Assembly (NCBI GenBank): GCA_032719365.1
Contig: CM064870.1
Location: 21,642,738-21,706,737 of the forward strand
DNA from: Prinsepia uniflora
Taxonomy: Eukaryota; Streptophyta; Magnoliopsida; Rosales; Rosaceae
DNA: 64,000 bases
Direction: 5' to 3'
Below the pieces are notes generated by a model. That model ran no database searches. It was not told where the DNA came from and worked only from the letters and a program-made list of their open reading frames with translations. The position numbers and the translations under genes were made by a program. Below, in pieces: positions 9,632-22,075 of this stretch (the first letter of the stretch is position 1; every line of letters begins with the position of its first letter).

Positions 9632-12577
9632 TGTAACGACCCGGACATTTGAAAAAGGGAAAATTTGGAAAAATTTGAAGAAAATGACGATTTTGCCCTT
9701 GGAATTGGGCGAATCGTTGACTTTTGGTTTGAGCGGTCAAACGAACTTTGACCAATGACTGTGATGTAGTTCGGGACGTCATGATTTTATAGACAGGTGG
9801 CACGTCCGATTCTGACATTCGAGGAGAAAGTTATGATGTTCGGAAGCTCAAGGGTAATTTGGTAATTTGGTTAAAGGGGTAATTTGTTGACTTTTCAAAA
9901 AAATATGGACTTTTCACGTAATTCGAAGACTGTTGGGTAGGTCTCGAGACGCTGAATCCGTAGACAGGTGGCATGCGTCAATCAGGGTTCGAATGGAAAA
10001 GTTACGAACCTCGGAATGCTAAGGGCATTTTGGTAATTAGGCATGGAAGGGCATTTTGGTCAATTGTGTTTTATGGGGAAAATTTGTCCTTTTGCTAAGA
10101 TTGATGATTCAATTATGTGGTGATTCATTTAGTGCAATTGGTGACATCTGTCACCTTAAAAGTCAGATTAGTGGCAAACAATAGTTGTGCGGTATGTGAT
10201 CATGAATTGATGTGGCGGTGGTGGAAATATTCAAACAAAAGAGAGACTAAAGATCAAGTTGTGATCTTGATCGACCACCCTAACAACCTATTGAGAGAAA
10301 AGACGAACTGGAGTAAATAGAGAGGAAGAACGGAGAACTGAGATTGAGAGAGGAAGAAAAGTGATGAAAATCGTGACAGGAAAACCAAAACCCCGAGACT
10401 TGTTCTTGAACAATTGAGATTCAATTTTGAGTTGTAGACCAGCCCAAGTCAAATTGAGGTTAGATTATGCTTTCTGAGACCTTTATTAGTCGATCCAAAG
10501 CAGGAAATTCAAGGTTCGAAGCTCTTAGAGCCACAAACAGACATGGCGGAATTCCAAAAATCGTGAGCTTGTGTTCGTGTAATTGGGGGTAAGTTCTTGC
10601 GAAATTGGTTAAAAAATAGTCTTTAGAATGAACCTATGATGCTCTCTAGCTAATTAATTGAAGAAACCAGTGACTGTTTGATGAACTAGGACGATGCATT
10701 AGAACTTGAATTTAATTGAGTTGGTTTGAGGCAGTGACGAGTGAAATGAATGTTACAAACCCTTAATTGAGTTGATTTCGATGCTACATGGTAGATCAAT
10801 TAGTGGCATTGATGTTGAATTGAAGGAATTCCAACCTGGTTGTGTCGCGGGCTAACAGGTTGAATGTGCAGAAAACGGGTGACAAGGATGAGCAATGTAG
10901 CAACGCATGAGCTTCACATGCAGCCACTCACGGCGGCGCGTGAGGGCGCGTGGGCTCGAGTTTTGAGGTGATTCCAACATGAAACTTACTTCTTTTAATG
11001 TAACGAACATTTTGGCACTATTTCGAGGAAATCGGATATCGTTTCGATAGTGTTTAATGTATCCGAAGTTCTCGTATACGTTTAAAATACGTATTTAAAT
11101 CCCGAAAAAATTGGGAAAAATTATATGAGGTATATTGAAGTGGTAGTGTCCCTCGATATGGATTTTGGACAGGAATTATGACTTTCGAAATTTACAGAAA
11201 AACGTGCAGCTCGGAAGCGGGTCGTTTGGACGGTGTGTGAGTAGACTTTGTTTTCTAAATTTCAATGCATGCATAATCATTTTCTATGCTTTATATTTAT
11301 GAATTCTATGCTTATACTTATGGTAATTACGATTTCTTTATTTATACGTATTTCGATATGCAATACATAATTGCACGTATTTCGTGACTATGGTTTCTCC
11401 TATGCTTTGATGATGGTTTAATGAATGATTTTATATGATTTGTGCGTATCATGTTTTGATGATATTTTGATTATGATTGTGAGTACGATTTACGGTTTTG
11501 GTACATATTTCGAGATTATTACGGATTTGCACGTTTTACGAGATTTCGAATATGTTGTGATTTGACCATGGTTTTGGTGATTTGAATTTGGGATTTGAAA
11601 TATGATTTGATTTCAAAGATTTAAACCGGATTTTGGGCTTGAAGCCCAGTTCATAAAAGTGGTTTTGATGAACGAGATTTCGGGTTTCAAAAACTTGAAA
11701 GTGGATTTTTGGATTTGGGTTCGGAATGATTATTCCGGATGCTAGCTTACGGAATGATGGTTCCGAATTCGAATTTGAAAATGAATGATGGATATGATTT
11801 GGAATTTGGATTTGTTGTGAATTACACATGGTATGGGTTTAAAGACCCGGTACTATTGTTGGATCATGTTGATGACAGGGGAGGGCCTTTGATTGATATG
11901 TTTTGAGTTTAAAGACTCGGTTATTGTGATATCCCCCGAGGCCTATTGATTGTGTTTTGAGTTTAAAGACTCGTTGATATCCCGGGAAGGCCTGATTATG
12001 CGCATGGTTTTGAGTTTAAAGACTTGGGCGCACTTGAGATCCAGCAGATTGGTTGACTTGTGATTTACTGTTGATTGTTTATGCTTTCGGATGTCTTGGG
12101 CAATGGCTCGGTTTATATGGCTTGATGGACTTTTCGGTTATGTTCTGTACTTGGATTGTGATTCATGATTTTGGGCTGAGGCCCCGTGTTTATGGTTTCC
12201 GGCTAAGGCCGAGGTTTGAGAAAAGGAAAATGGTTTTGGTTTTCATACACAGTTTTCTGGTACTGGAAATGAAATGGATTGTGAAATGATTTTCGAATGC
12301 ATGCATTGGTTTTACGTGGAGGGTAGAAATGTCTTTCTGTAACATGTTTTATAACTGATTTATTTTTGTCCACTCACACTTTTTATATTTTTATTGACCC
12401 TACAGGTCGTGGCGCGATGATCGAGGCTATTCGGGAGGTGGGGGCATGAGTGGGCACATGTATGATTATCCCTGGTTTGGCAAGTACTGGGGGCAATTAA
12501 GGGAACTTCAATTGACTTGTCAGACGGGATCAGGACCGGACACGGTTATCAATGTTCCTCAGGGGACGGTCTTGTCA
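9632..12577 (+). repeat. Ty3 5' LTR
   Basis: 2946 bases, TG...CA. It contains two copies of the TAGACAGGTGGCA box (near 9792 and 9962) and four copies of a GAGTTTAAAGACTC-type near-palindrome between about 11835 and 12030. The frame at 11536-11829 on the minus strand is also present in the other LTR and is not considered a gene. Confidence 0.93.
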
Positions 12578-12580
12578 ACT

Positions 12581-12592
12581 TGGTATCAGAGC
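12581..12592 (+). other. Ty3 primer-binding site
   Basis: TGGTATCAGAGC, three bases after the 5' LTR, matches the 3' end complement of plant initiator methionine tRNA used by many LTR retrotransposons. Confidence 0.9.
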
Positions 12593-15500
12593 ACTAGGTT
12601 GCTGAGTCTGTTGCCACATCATGCCTCCAAAACGTAAGCCTCGTGCGCGACCTGGTAGTGAGACAGGTAGACGATGGTGTATGAGATCTCGTGTTAGATC
12701 TCGGGCGAGATTGACCCTGGATTGAGGGTCAGATGTTAATCAATGTACACTGTGAACTACTGTCTGTTAGACATAGCTTTGTGTGGGTCCTTGGGACAAA
12801 TGAGTCCAGTGTCTAGAAAGGTTGTACATTTGGGGAAGTTACACTCATGATAAGATTATTATTAGTGGATTCCTTAAGTGGAATGTGTGTCTTTGGCCTC
12901 ATAAGTCGTATAAGATGTGATTTACCATCGGTATTTGCTCGGTGACTGGGTATGTCAGTGATGGCATGGTTGATTGGTTTGGGATTGGACTCAAAAGGAG
13001 TCGAGATATGGATACGAGACTTAAAATGAGTCATGATATTTGTTAGGACTTGAGATGAGTCATGGTAATGTATCAGGGCTTGAGAGGAGCCAGAAAGTTT
13101 GAAAGCTAGTTATGGTTCTAATATGATCGACCCATGTAATTGAGAAATGTTTGGCACCTAGGATGCCCAGGATTGGATAAGGTTAGATACTGATGAGTTA
13201 GGAAATTATGAATTGGTCTTGTTTAATTTTGTTTACTGGACTTATGGGTCGCGTTAGTTTCATTTAGTGATTGAGGTTCGGGCGGAGACCTGGGATATAC
13301 AGGGATTTGGACTTAGGAGATAGTCCAGTTCAGTGGAACGCTAGTTAGGTCCATTGGGAGGAAAGACGATAAGGGTAATCATGCAATAATAGGTATGATT
13401 GTGGGTCGTCTGGTCACATCATAAAGAAATGGTTATATAGATTGAGTGATAAAGGGATATGACACTATTGGGGTGCAATGGAGCAGGGATTGGCTCATGT
13501 AGTGACTGTTGATATGACAGGCGAGGGAAGAGTTGGTGGGGCCCATGGTGGACGTAGAGGCGTGGGCAGTTGGGACCACATGCCCGGGGATTTGCAATTC
13601 CTTCGTAGGAAGCCTAAGTAGCCCTGGAGTGATGACCTGGATTCCTATTACTTGTGGTCATGATGTAAGTTTAACCAGGAGGTATGTATTTGGTAGGTCT
13701 CGGGCTATCCACTCTTACATGCCTTGAGATTGTATATTGGACGGATATGGTGTTGTTTGTGATTGGTTATGGTATGGAAGTCGTTGAACTGACTAGAGTT
13801 ACAGATGTGATAAGTTTGATGATAGTTATGTGGTAACCTTGGTAATTATATATGGTAAAATTGGTGAGACATAAGAGGGGTAGACCTATCAAGGTAAGGC
13901 TACCCAGGATGACAGGTGTTATTCGCCTAGTGGCTGACCTAGATTTGGATGATTTGGATATAATCCTTGGGATGGGTTGGTTGATGACTCATGATACCTC
14001 TATCGCGTATGTCGATTAGAGAGTGAGATGTGAAGTTCAATATTTCCAGAGGTTAGGTTTCAGGGAAACTCGAGGGTGTTACCCTCTAGAATGATCTTGA
14101 TCCTCACAATCGATGGACTGTTGGTAAGAAGTAAGTAAAGTTTGTTGGTCACATGTGTGGTGTATGTGCTTCGTGTATGAGATGCCTAGTGAGGGCTGAG
14201 GATGCACAAATTTCTCAACATATTTCCCGAGGTTTTGCTAGGATGAGAGATTGAGTTTATGATGGTCTGAGTTTACATATTGATTATAGACAACGTAATA
14301 AGGTAACGATATGGGATAATTATCCTGTATCACGAGTTAATGAATTGTGGTTCTGTGGGAAGGTTGTGATTATCGACCCTGTTGAGAGAGGCCAACATGG
14401 TGACGAATGTCGGTTATGAGTTAAAGAGAAAAAGATGATGTCCGGATTTGATGTGGATAAGGTTAGTTGATACCCTTGGATGGCCAAATGGACTAACTAT
14501 ACTTGTGAGCTGATGAGTCAGGTATTCTGACCACCTTGGGATGGTGTATGGTGCCATTTATGGATTGGGTATGTGATGTACGGAGCAGATGTATTGAATG
14601 CCCTCAGAGAGAAAATTATATAGTTGAATAAGTGTTAGGTCTGATAGACCAGAATAGGTTTGGGAAACATGAGTTGTTTTAAGAGTTGATGGATACCACA
14701 GAGGATTGTAGAGGGGTTCTCTACTATGTTTTGCAAGTTGTGGTGATTGACCCAGAAGGAGGTCAGAGGTATTGGAAATGAGAACTGAGGTAGAATGGTT
14801 ACAAGTGGAGAAATAGTGACTTATGTTCGATGTTGATCCTTTTTGTGTGTATAATGAGATGTTACTACGAGATTTGGGACTCGGTGAGGTGTGTGTCGAT
14901 GCTAGTTGAACCCTCAGAAGGTTTATTTTCCTTGCATGAATTGAGATCGACCCACGGGGTTAAGTATGCAGAGGTCATATACCTTTGGGAAGGAATGTAC
15001 GAATACTGTATCGACCATCAGAATTAGTAATGATTGATACACAGAAAAAACTTAATGGGTGATGCGGCGATGGTCGGGATACATTGAGATTACGACCACA
15101 TCATCGGATCAGGTATTATTTGGGGAGAGAATTGTCATGTTTGATAACTTAAGGATAGGTGAAATCCTGTCATTAGTGATTTTCTGATCGTTTGGACTAT
15201 TGGGGTCCAACTGCAGGATTATAATTGATGAATGATGTTGGATGGAGTCGAGGTTAAGGAAGGGACATGATTTGCGGTATAGTATGAATGATTGTATTGA
15301 GTGCTTATTGGCAGTAGGGAAGCATCAAGAGGAAAGGTTAAATTCATTATACATGGTGACCCTGGGAAATGAGTATGGCGTGATGAACTAACGAGGGAAA
15401 TGAGTTCCCGAGTTACTAGACCTTATGAGCTTACTAGCCTGGTGGCATGATGACATATGTATGGGGATTTAGCCATTGTACCATGACACAAGTGGATGGC

Positions 15501-15772
15501 AGGTGAGCAAGAATATATGATTGATTCTTGTGTGTCTTGGATTGTGTGAACTCGAACGTGAGCTAGGCTACGTATTCCGAGCCAGTGTATGGTATGACTG
15601 CCCATGGGGCAGGGATTTACAAAGAGATTGAGACTAGTTGTATGAATTCTATGAGTTGGGTGTGACTTATATCCGGTTGAGGTTGATTATGTTTCGAGTT
15701 CATCTTAGACATGTATCCTCGGGAAAAATATTTTGGCACCTACTGATTGGAATTTCGAGGACGAAATTCTGT

Positions 15773-15780
15773 AAGGGGGG
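15773..15780 (+). other. Polypurine tract of the Ty3 element
   Basis: AAGGGGGG lies five bases before the 3' LTR. The same arrangement (AAGGGGG, then TAGAT, then TGTAATGG) is found on the minus strand at 61484-61497. Confidence 0.85.
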
Positions 15781-15785
15781 TAGGT

Positions 15786-18742
15786 TGTAATGACCCGGAC
15801 ATTTGAAAAAGGAAAAATTTGGAAAAATTTGAAGAAAATGACGATTTTACCCTTGGATTTGGGCGAATGGGTGACTTTTGGTTTGAGCGGTCAAACAAAC
15901 TTTGACCAATGACTGTGACGTAGTTCGGGACGTCACGAGTTTATAGACAGGTGGCACGTCCGATTCCGACAATCGAGGAGAAAGTTATGATATTCGGAAG
16001 TTCAAGGGTAATTCGGTAATTTGGTTAAAGAGGCAATTTGTTGAATTTTCAAAAAATGGACTTTTCACGTAATTCGAAGACAGTTGGGTAGGTCTCGAGA
16101 CGCTGAATCCGTAGACAGGCGGCATGCGTCAATCAGGGTTCGAATGGAAAAGTTACGAACCTCGGAATGCTAAGGGCATTTTGGTAATTAGCCATGGAGG
16201 GCCATTTTGGTCAATTGTGTTTTAAGGGGCAAATTTGTCCTTTTGCTAAGATTGATGATTCAATTATATGGTGATTCATTTAGTGCAATTGGTGACATCT
16301 GTCACCTTAAAAGTCAGATAAGTGGCAAACAATAGTTGTATGGTATGTGATCGTGAATTGATGTGGCGGTGGTGGAAATATTCAAACAAAATAGAGACTA
16401 AAGATCAAGTTGTGATCTTGATCGACCACCCTAACAACCTATTGAGAGAAAAGACGAACTGGAGTAAATAGAGAGGAAGAACAGAGAACTGAGATTGAGA
16501 GAGGAAGAAAAGTGATGAAAATCGTGAAAGGAAAACCAAAAACACAAGACTTGTTCTTAAAAAATTGAGATTAAATTTTGAGCTGTAGACCAGCCCAAGT
16601 CAAATTGAGGTTAGATTATGCTTTCTGGGACCTTTATTAGTCGATCCAAAGCAGGAAATTCAAGGTTGAAGCACTTAGAGCCACGAACAGACATGGCGGA
16701 ATTCCAGAAATCGTGAGCTTGTGTTCGTGTAATTGGGGGTAAGTTCTTGCGAAATTGGTTAAAAAATAGAATGAACCTACGATGCTCTCTAGCTAATTAA
16801 TTGAAGAAACCAGTGAATGTTTGATGAACTGGGACAATGAATGTTCATTAGAACTTGAATTTAATTGAGTTGGTTTGAGGCAGTGACGAGTGAAATGAAT
16901 GTTACAGACCCTTAATTGAGTTGATTGCGATGCTACATGGTGGATCAATTAGTGGAATTGATGTTGAATAGAAGGAGTTCCAACCGGGTTGTGTCGCGGG
17001 CTAACGGGTTGAATGTGCAGAAAACAGGTGACAAGGATGAGCACTATAGCAGCGCGTGAGCTTCACGCGCAGCCACTCACGGCGGTGTGTGAGGGCGCGT
17101 GTGCTCGAGTTTCGAGGTGAGTCCAACATGAAACTTACTTCTTTTAATGTAATGAACATTTTGGCACTAGTTTCGAGAAAATTGGATATCGTTTCGATAG
17201 TGTTCAGTATATCCGAAGTTTTCGTATACGTTTAAAATACGTATTTAAATCCCGAAAAAATTGGGAAAAATTATATGAGGTATATTGAAGTGGTAGTGTC
17301 CCTCGATATGGATTTTGGACAGGAATTATGACTTTCGGAATTTACAGAAAAACGTGCAGCTCGGAAGCGGGTCGTTTGGACGGTGTGTGAGTAGACTTTG
17401 TTTTCTAAATTTCAATGCATGCATAATCATTTTCTATGCTTTATATTTATGAATTCTATGCTTATACTTATGGTAATTACGATTTCTTTATTTATACGTA
17501 TTTCGATATGCAATACGTAATTGCACGTATTTCGTGACTATGGTTTCTCCTATGCTTTGATGATGGTTTAATGAATGATTTTAGATGATTTGTGCGTATC
17601 ATGTTTTGATGATATTTTGATTATGATTGTGAGTACGATTTATGGTTTTGGCACGTATTTCGAGATTATTACGGATTTGCACGTTTTACGAGATTTCGAA
17701 TATGTTGTGATTTGACCATGGTTTTGGTGATTTGAATTTGGGATTTGAAATACGATTTGATTTCAAAGATTTAAAACGGATTTTGGGAAAGGTGATTTTG
17801 GGCTTGAAGCCCAGTTCATAAAAGTGGTTTTGATGAACGAGATTTCGGGTTTCGGAAACTTGAAAGTGGATTTCTGGATTTGGGTTTGGAATGATTATTC
17901 CGGATGCTAGCTTACGGAATGATGGTTCCGAATTCAAATTTGGAAATGAATGATGGATATGATTTGGAATTTGGATTTGTTGTGAATTACACATGGTATG
18001 GGTTTAAAGACCCGGTACTATTGTTGGATCATGTTGATGATAGGGGAGGGCCCTTGATTGATATGTTTTGAGTTTAAAGACTCGGTTATTGTGATATCCC
18101 CCGAGGCCTATTGATTGTGTTTTGAGTTTAAAGACTCGTTGATATCCCGGGAAGGCCTGATTATGCGCATGGTTTTGAGTTTAAAGACTCGGGCGCACTT
18201 GAGATCCAGCAGATTGGTTGACTTGTGATTTACTGTTGATTGTTTATGCTTTCGGATGTCTTGGGTAATGGCCCGGTTTATATGGCTTGATGGACTTTTC
18301 GGTTATGTTCTGTACTTGGATTGTGATTCATGATTTTGGGCTGAGGCCCCGTGTTTATGGTTTCCGGCTAAGGCCGAGGTTTGAGAAAAGGAAAATGGTT
18401 TTGGTTTTCACACACAGTTTTCTGGTACTGGAAATGAAATGGATTGTGAAATAATTTTCAAATGCATGCATTGGTTTTACGTGGAGGGTAGAAATGTCTT
18501 TCTGTAACATGTTTTATAACTGATTTATTTTTGTCCACTCACACCTTTTATGTTTTTATTGACTCTACAAGTCGTGGCGCGATGATCGAGGCTATTCGGG
18601 AGGTGGAGGCATGAGTGAGCACATGTACGATTATCCCTGGTTTAACAAGTACTGAGGGTTATTAGGGGAACTTCAGTTGACTTGTCAGACGGGAGCAGGA
18701 CCAGGTACGGTTATCAATGTTCCTCAGGGGACGGTCCTATCA
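15786..18742 (+). repeat. Ty3 3' LTR
   Basis: 2957 bases and collinear with 9632-12577. The main visible difference is an extra GGAAAGGTGATTTT-like stretch near 17787. It ends CCTATCA directly before CGCTT. Confidence 0.93.
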
Positions 18743-18747
18743 CGCTT

Positions 18748-20062
18748 CCTCTAATCTAGCTAAAGTGGCGAGATCACATATACATGCTGCAAACTTACCT
18801 GCAAGGATAGACGTCCTAGTAGGACTCGTCGTCCAGACGGACGAGGTACGGCCATAGCGGCTAATTTATATGTATTCACAGTAGCTACCGAAATAATAAC
18901 TAGAAATGAAATCGAACCTTACTCCGTTGGTGAATGAATGCCAACGTAGAAAAGACTGGCCAACATGGAAAGAACCAATCCAGGTCAAATTAGATTCCTT
19001 GACCAAAAGGAATATATTTTGACCTGTAGTTCCCATACCTCCCATGTTAAACTTGCAGGATTTAAATGGGTAGTTATAAAGAAGCATAATGAGAAAGATG
19101 AGATTGTGAGATGTACAACTCATTTAATGGCGCACAGTTTTCTCAACACCCTGAGATTGATTACGAGGAGATGTATTCTCCCGTAATGGACATTATAACG
19201 TTCCGCTACCTTATCAGTTTGGTAGTTTCTGAAAAACTGAGTATGCAGTTTTTGGATGTGGTCACAGCTTATCTCTATGGGGATTTGAATACAGAGATAT
19301 GTTTGAAAATTCCTGAAGGACTTAAAATACCTGATGCAAATAGTTCCAGACCACAAAACACGCTCTCTACTTCTTTGAGGCGTTCACTTTACGGAACACG
19401 CCCATGATCGTCCGAAGTCTAGATCCTAAAAAGGACCCGTTTCGTCCAGCATATGATAACGAAGAGATATTGACACCAGAAGTACCATATCTAAGTGTAA
19501 TAGGCGCATTATTGTACTTGACTTAATGCACTAGACCGAACATTTCATTTGCTGTGAACTTGCTAACTAAATTTAGCTCTACGCCAACACGCCGCCACTG
19601 GAATGGCATAAAAGATATCTTCTGATACCTTAGAGGTACAATGCATATGGGTTTATTATATCCCCATACATCGAGGAATTAATCAAACCTCATTGGTCCC
19701 CGGAATGATGCATGCCTCGTTGGGTATACTGATGTAGGTTACCTATCAGACCCACTTAAAGCACGTTCCCAATCCAGTTATGTCTTTACCATTGGGAACA
19801 CATCAATATCTTGGAGGTCTAAGAAACAGACCCTTATTGTTACGTCTTCGAATCATGCAAAGATTTTAACTCTTCACGAAGCAGCTCGTGAATGAATATG
19901 GCTAATAGCCATTATGAGGCATATTCGAAGTGCTTGTGGACTGCATTCCACCGATAATGAACTGAAGATTATCCACTAGGATAACGCTACCTCCATCAAG
20001 CAGATGAGGATCGATTTCATTATAGGTGACAACAACAAGCTATCATCTAATGCAACATTTCA
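18748..20062 (+). pseudogene. Copia pol remnant: RT N-terminal half and RNase H, RT active site deleted
   Basis: Resumes the copia pol after the nested element. Frames show TRNEIEPYSVGECQRR (near 18900), GFKWVVIKKHNEKDEIVR (19055-19110), EIDYEEMYSPVMDIITFRYL and LSMQFLDVVTAYLYGDLNTE (19150-19300), and RRSLYGT (to about 19400). The next readable motif is already EVPYLSVIGALLYLT (19475-19525), so the YVDD active-site region is missing. RNase H motifs (SISWRSKKQTLIVTSSNHAK) appear near 19805-19865. Stops and frame changes are frequent. Confidence 0.87.
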
Positions 20063-20649
20063 GAAGTATGTTCATAATATTGGCTTAGGTAGACTAGATG
20101 ATCTACCAAGTTCTTAATTTCAGGGGAAATAGATATCAAGGGGAGTATCCCGAAGCATACCAAGTATCCAGAAGTATACTGAGTATCCCGAAGTATATTC
20201 ACATGATCATTGTGTACTCTTTTTTCCAATGACCATGATTATTTTGTCCCATTGGGTTTTGTTACCTGGTTAGGTTTTAACGAGGCACACATTTTGTTAT
20301 GGTCACCCTATTAATAATGCATCCTGAAGATGCCATGATTCGACTAATATGCATTTGCTCATCTTTTCCCTTCGACCACGAGTTTTTTTTTCACTGGGTT
20401 TACCGGGTAAGGTTTTGGTGTAGCAACCTTAATGCATACTATCTCAAAGACGGACTATCTACAAATGTTCCAGAAGAGACGACTTCAACTACTTCCGAAG
20501 ATCCCGATGCAATCACGATCAATGCGCGTTGCACTCTTTTTCCTTCGACCAAAATTATTTTTGTCCCACAGGGTTTTTGTTAACTGGTAAGGTTTTAACG
20601 AGGCAGCATATATGCGCGTAGTTGAGCAGCACTATTACATGAAATATTC
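20063..20649 (+). other. Copia 3' untranslated tail
   Basis: Contains repeated AAGTATMCYGAAGTAT motifs (20150-20200) and two copies of a TTTTCCTTCGACCA...TTTTTGTCCCACAGGGTTTT-like segment (20225-20290, 20370-20415, 20535-20600). No coding motif was seen. Confidence 0.6.
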
Positions 20650-20658
20650 AAGGGGGAG
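20650..20658 (+). other. Copia polypurine tract
   Basis: AAGGGGGAG ends directly at the start of the 3' LTR (TGTTGTAAATG). Confidence 0.85.
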
Positions 20659-20856
20659 TGTTGTAAATGTATTAAAGTGTATGACTATTTATGTAATCAT
20701 ATGAAGGGTAGTTTAGTCATATATAAATGGGTAGATAGGTAATCTTATATTTTGTACAAAACCCTAACCCTACTTCTATATAAGGGTTAGTTAGCTATTG
20801 AAATTGATAGATTGATCGAAGCCTCCATCTCATCTGTTTCATACGTATTCACAACA
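20659..20856 (+). repeat. Copia 3' LTR
   Basis: 198 bases, same length as the left LTR, ending ACAACA, followed by the GACAG duplication. Confidence 0.92.
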
Positions 20857-20861
20857 GACAG

Positions 20862-21170
20862 CTTATTTTTATTGGTTATTTTTTTGTGTCTGTACTTTTC
20901 TCTATTAAAACTCAAATTTTCCAATGTAGTGTGAGATTAGAACCAAACTCAATAAATTGATATCATAATTCATGTGAGTCGAATTCTAAACCTAAATTTT
21001 CTTTTTTTCTTTCAAAACAAAGGTATTCAATAAATTTTTTTTATAACCAATCCCATAACAAAAATATTGATGCATTTATACATCGTTTGGTCATAGTTAA
21101 GTATCAGATTGTCTCCAAAATAATGAAATTAAACAGACAAGGACCTTATAAGGCTACACTTTGTCATCGT
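20862..21170. other. AT-rich intergenic sequence
   Basis: This directly continues the sequence found left of 5345 once the copia element is removed. No gene or repeat boundary was recognised. Confidence 0.5.
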
Positions 21171-21430
21171 CATACTACTTCATCTCACGTGGCGTGACCT
21201 CTGCTATGGTGGCCCTCGATCAGTATTTCATGTTATGCGGAGTTGTCCAATAGCTAAGCAAGTATGGAAGAACTCTCTACTTTGCCATTATTGGTTTGGT
21301 TGGTCGGCTGGGCATTTTGCTAATTATATGGTGCTATTTAGTGGCTGTTATTCAACCAGAAGAGTTATGCTATTACGTCTACATATTTTTGGGCTTATAA
21401 AGTCATAGAAATTAGGGTTATCTACCAACA
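21171..21430 (+). pseudogene. LINE-type reverse transcriptase tail fragment
   Basis: From 21202 a frame reads CYGGPRSVFHVMRSCPIAKQ followed by VWKNS, matching the C..C...H.LRDCP.A..VW pattern of the zinc-binding region (zf-RVT) behind plant LINE reverse transcriptases. Only about 80 codons remain. Confidence 0.6.
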
Positions 21431-21899
21431 AACACTGATAATGGCTTTAGGACTAACCCTAGGCATGGTTCGATACGGTTTAGTATGGAGGTGATATTAG
21501 AAGCGTATCAAGTAATTTTAACTGATTTGGTACGGTACGGTATTCCAAAATTTGAAATTGATATTGTACCGTGCTAATTGTGTTCGGTACAGTTTCGATT
21601 TTGAGCCAAAATTACTCAACAAAAATTGAGCCAAAATTTATGCAAAAAAAAAAAAAAAATCTAAATAATCTATTCATACGAAATTATTTTGTACTAAGAA
21701 ATTTGTACCAAGGTCTGCTCATACATGTGATTATAGAATTTGTATATGAATTGGTACAATACTCCATAATGCATAACAAATTCATATTTCATTCATACAA
21801 TTCCATAACAAATATGACAGTTATATTTCAAAGTCTAACCAACAAAATGGAAACACCAATAATAAATGATAAGTTGATAAGCATCATATTAGCACTCAA

Positions 21900-22068
21900 A
21901 ATAGGTTAGGTAAAAGAGAACGTAATAGTTTTTATTTACACATGGAAAAATAAATACTTTATAGATAAAAAAGACTTCTTATTCTAAAAGGAAGTTTTTA
22001 ACATACACGGTATCCCAATCACACCTAAATATTTACTTTCTCCTTTCATAATATAACTCATGTTAACA
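21900..22068 (-). repeat. LTR start of the minus-strand copia fragment
   Basis: On the minus strand a polypurine tract GAGGGGGAG (22069-22077) is followed by TGTTAACATG, a canonical LTR start. The distal end of this LTR could not be located. Confidence 0.55.
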
Positions 22069-22075
22069 CTCCCCC

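Larger units (their letters stand above)
12578..15785 (+). pseudogene. Decayed gag-pol interior of the Ty3 element
   Basis: A start codon at 12621 begins MPPKRKPRARPG, typical of chromovirus gag, but it stops after 34 residues (TGA at 12723-12725). Near 13935-14010 a frame reads DLDDLDIILGMGWLMTHDTS, the conserved end of the protease region, followed by a stop. No RT YxDD or integrase core could be read, and the rest is full of stops. The end of the internal region reads GNFEDEIL-like just before the polypurine tract. Confidence 0.8.
9632..18742 (+). mobile_element. Ty3/Gypsy (chromovirus-like) LTR retrotransposon nested in copia
   Basis: LTRs of about 2.95 kb (9632-12577 and 15786-18742) start TGTAAYGACCCGGAC and end in TCA. 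They are flanked by CGCTT. A tRNA-Met type primer site and a polypurine tract sit at the expected places. The internal part is only 3.2 kb and decayed. It is shorter than the two LTRs together, so the copy cannot move by itself. LTR start, polypurine context and a TTCGAGGACRAAATT box just upstream are shared with the minus-strand element at 61484-64000, so the two are related lineages. Confidence 0.93.
5350..20856 (+). mobile_element. Ty1/copia LTR retrotransposon, old, split by a nested Ty3 element
   Basis: Two 198-bp LTRs (5350-5547 and 20659-20856) both start TGTTGTAAATG and are flanked by the perfect 5-bp duplication GACAG (5345-5349, 20857-20861). The order PR, integrase, RT, RNase H along the plus strand defines Ty1/copia. 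By eye the LTRs differ at roughly 20 positions, so the insertion is old. A Ty3 element (9632-18742) splits the coding region between the integrase tail and RT. Removing it leaves about 6.4 kb. The stretch between the primer site and the first recognisable coding sequence is unusually long and contains foreign DNA, including a TRAF-like gene fragment and a GATGAT-type simple repeat. All coding parts are decayed. Confidence 0.93.

Noticed and set aside
11536..11829. Frame MCNSQQIQIPNH..., also at 17686-17994
   Set aside because: Present in both LTRs of the Ty3 element and therefore duplicated by the LTR structure; no domain, and the copies differ by an insertion.
20755..20780. CCCTAACCCT telomere-like word
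   Set aside because: A single short occurrence inside the copia LTR, with no tandem TTTAGGG array.
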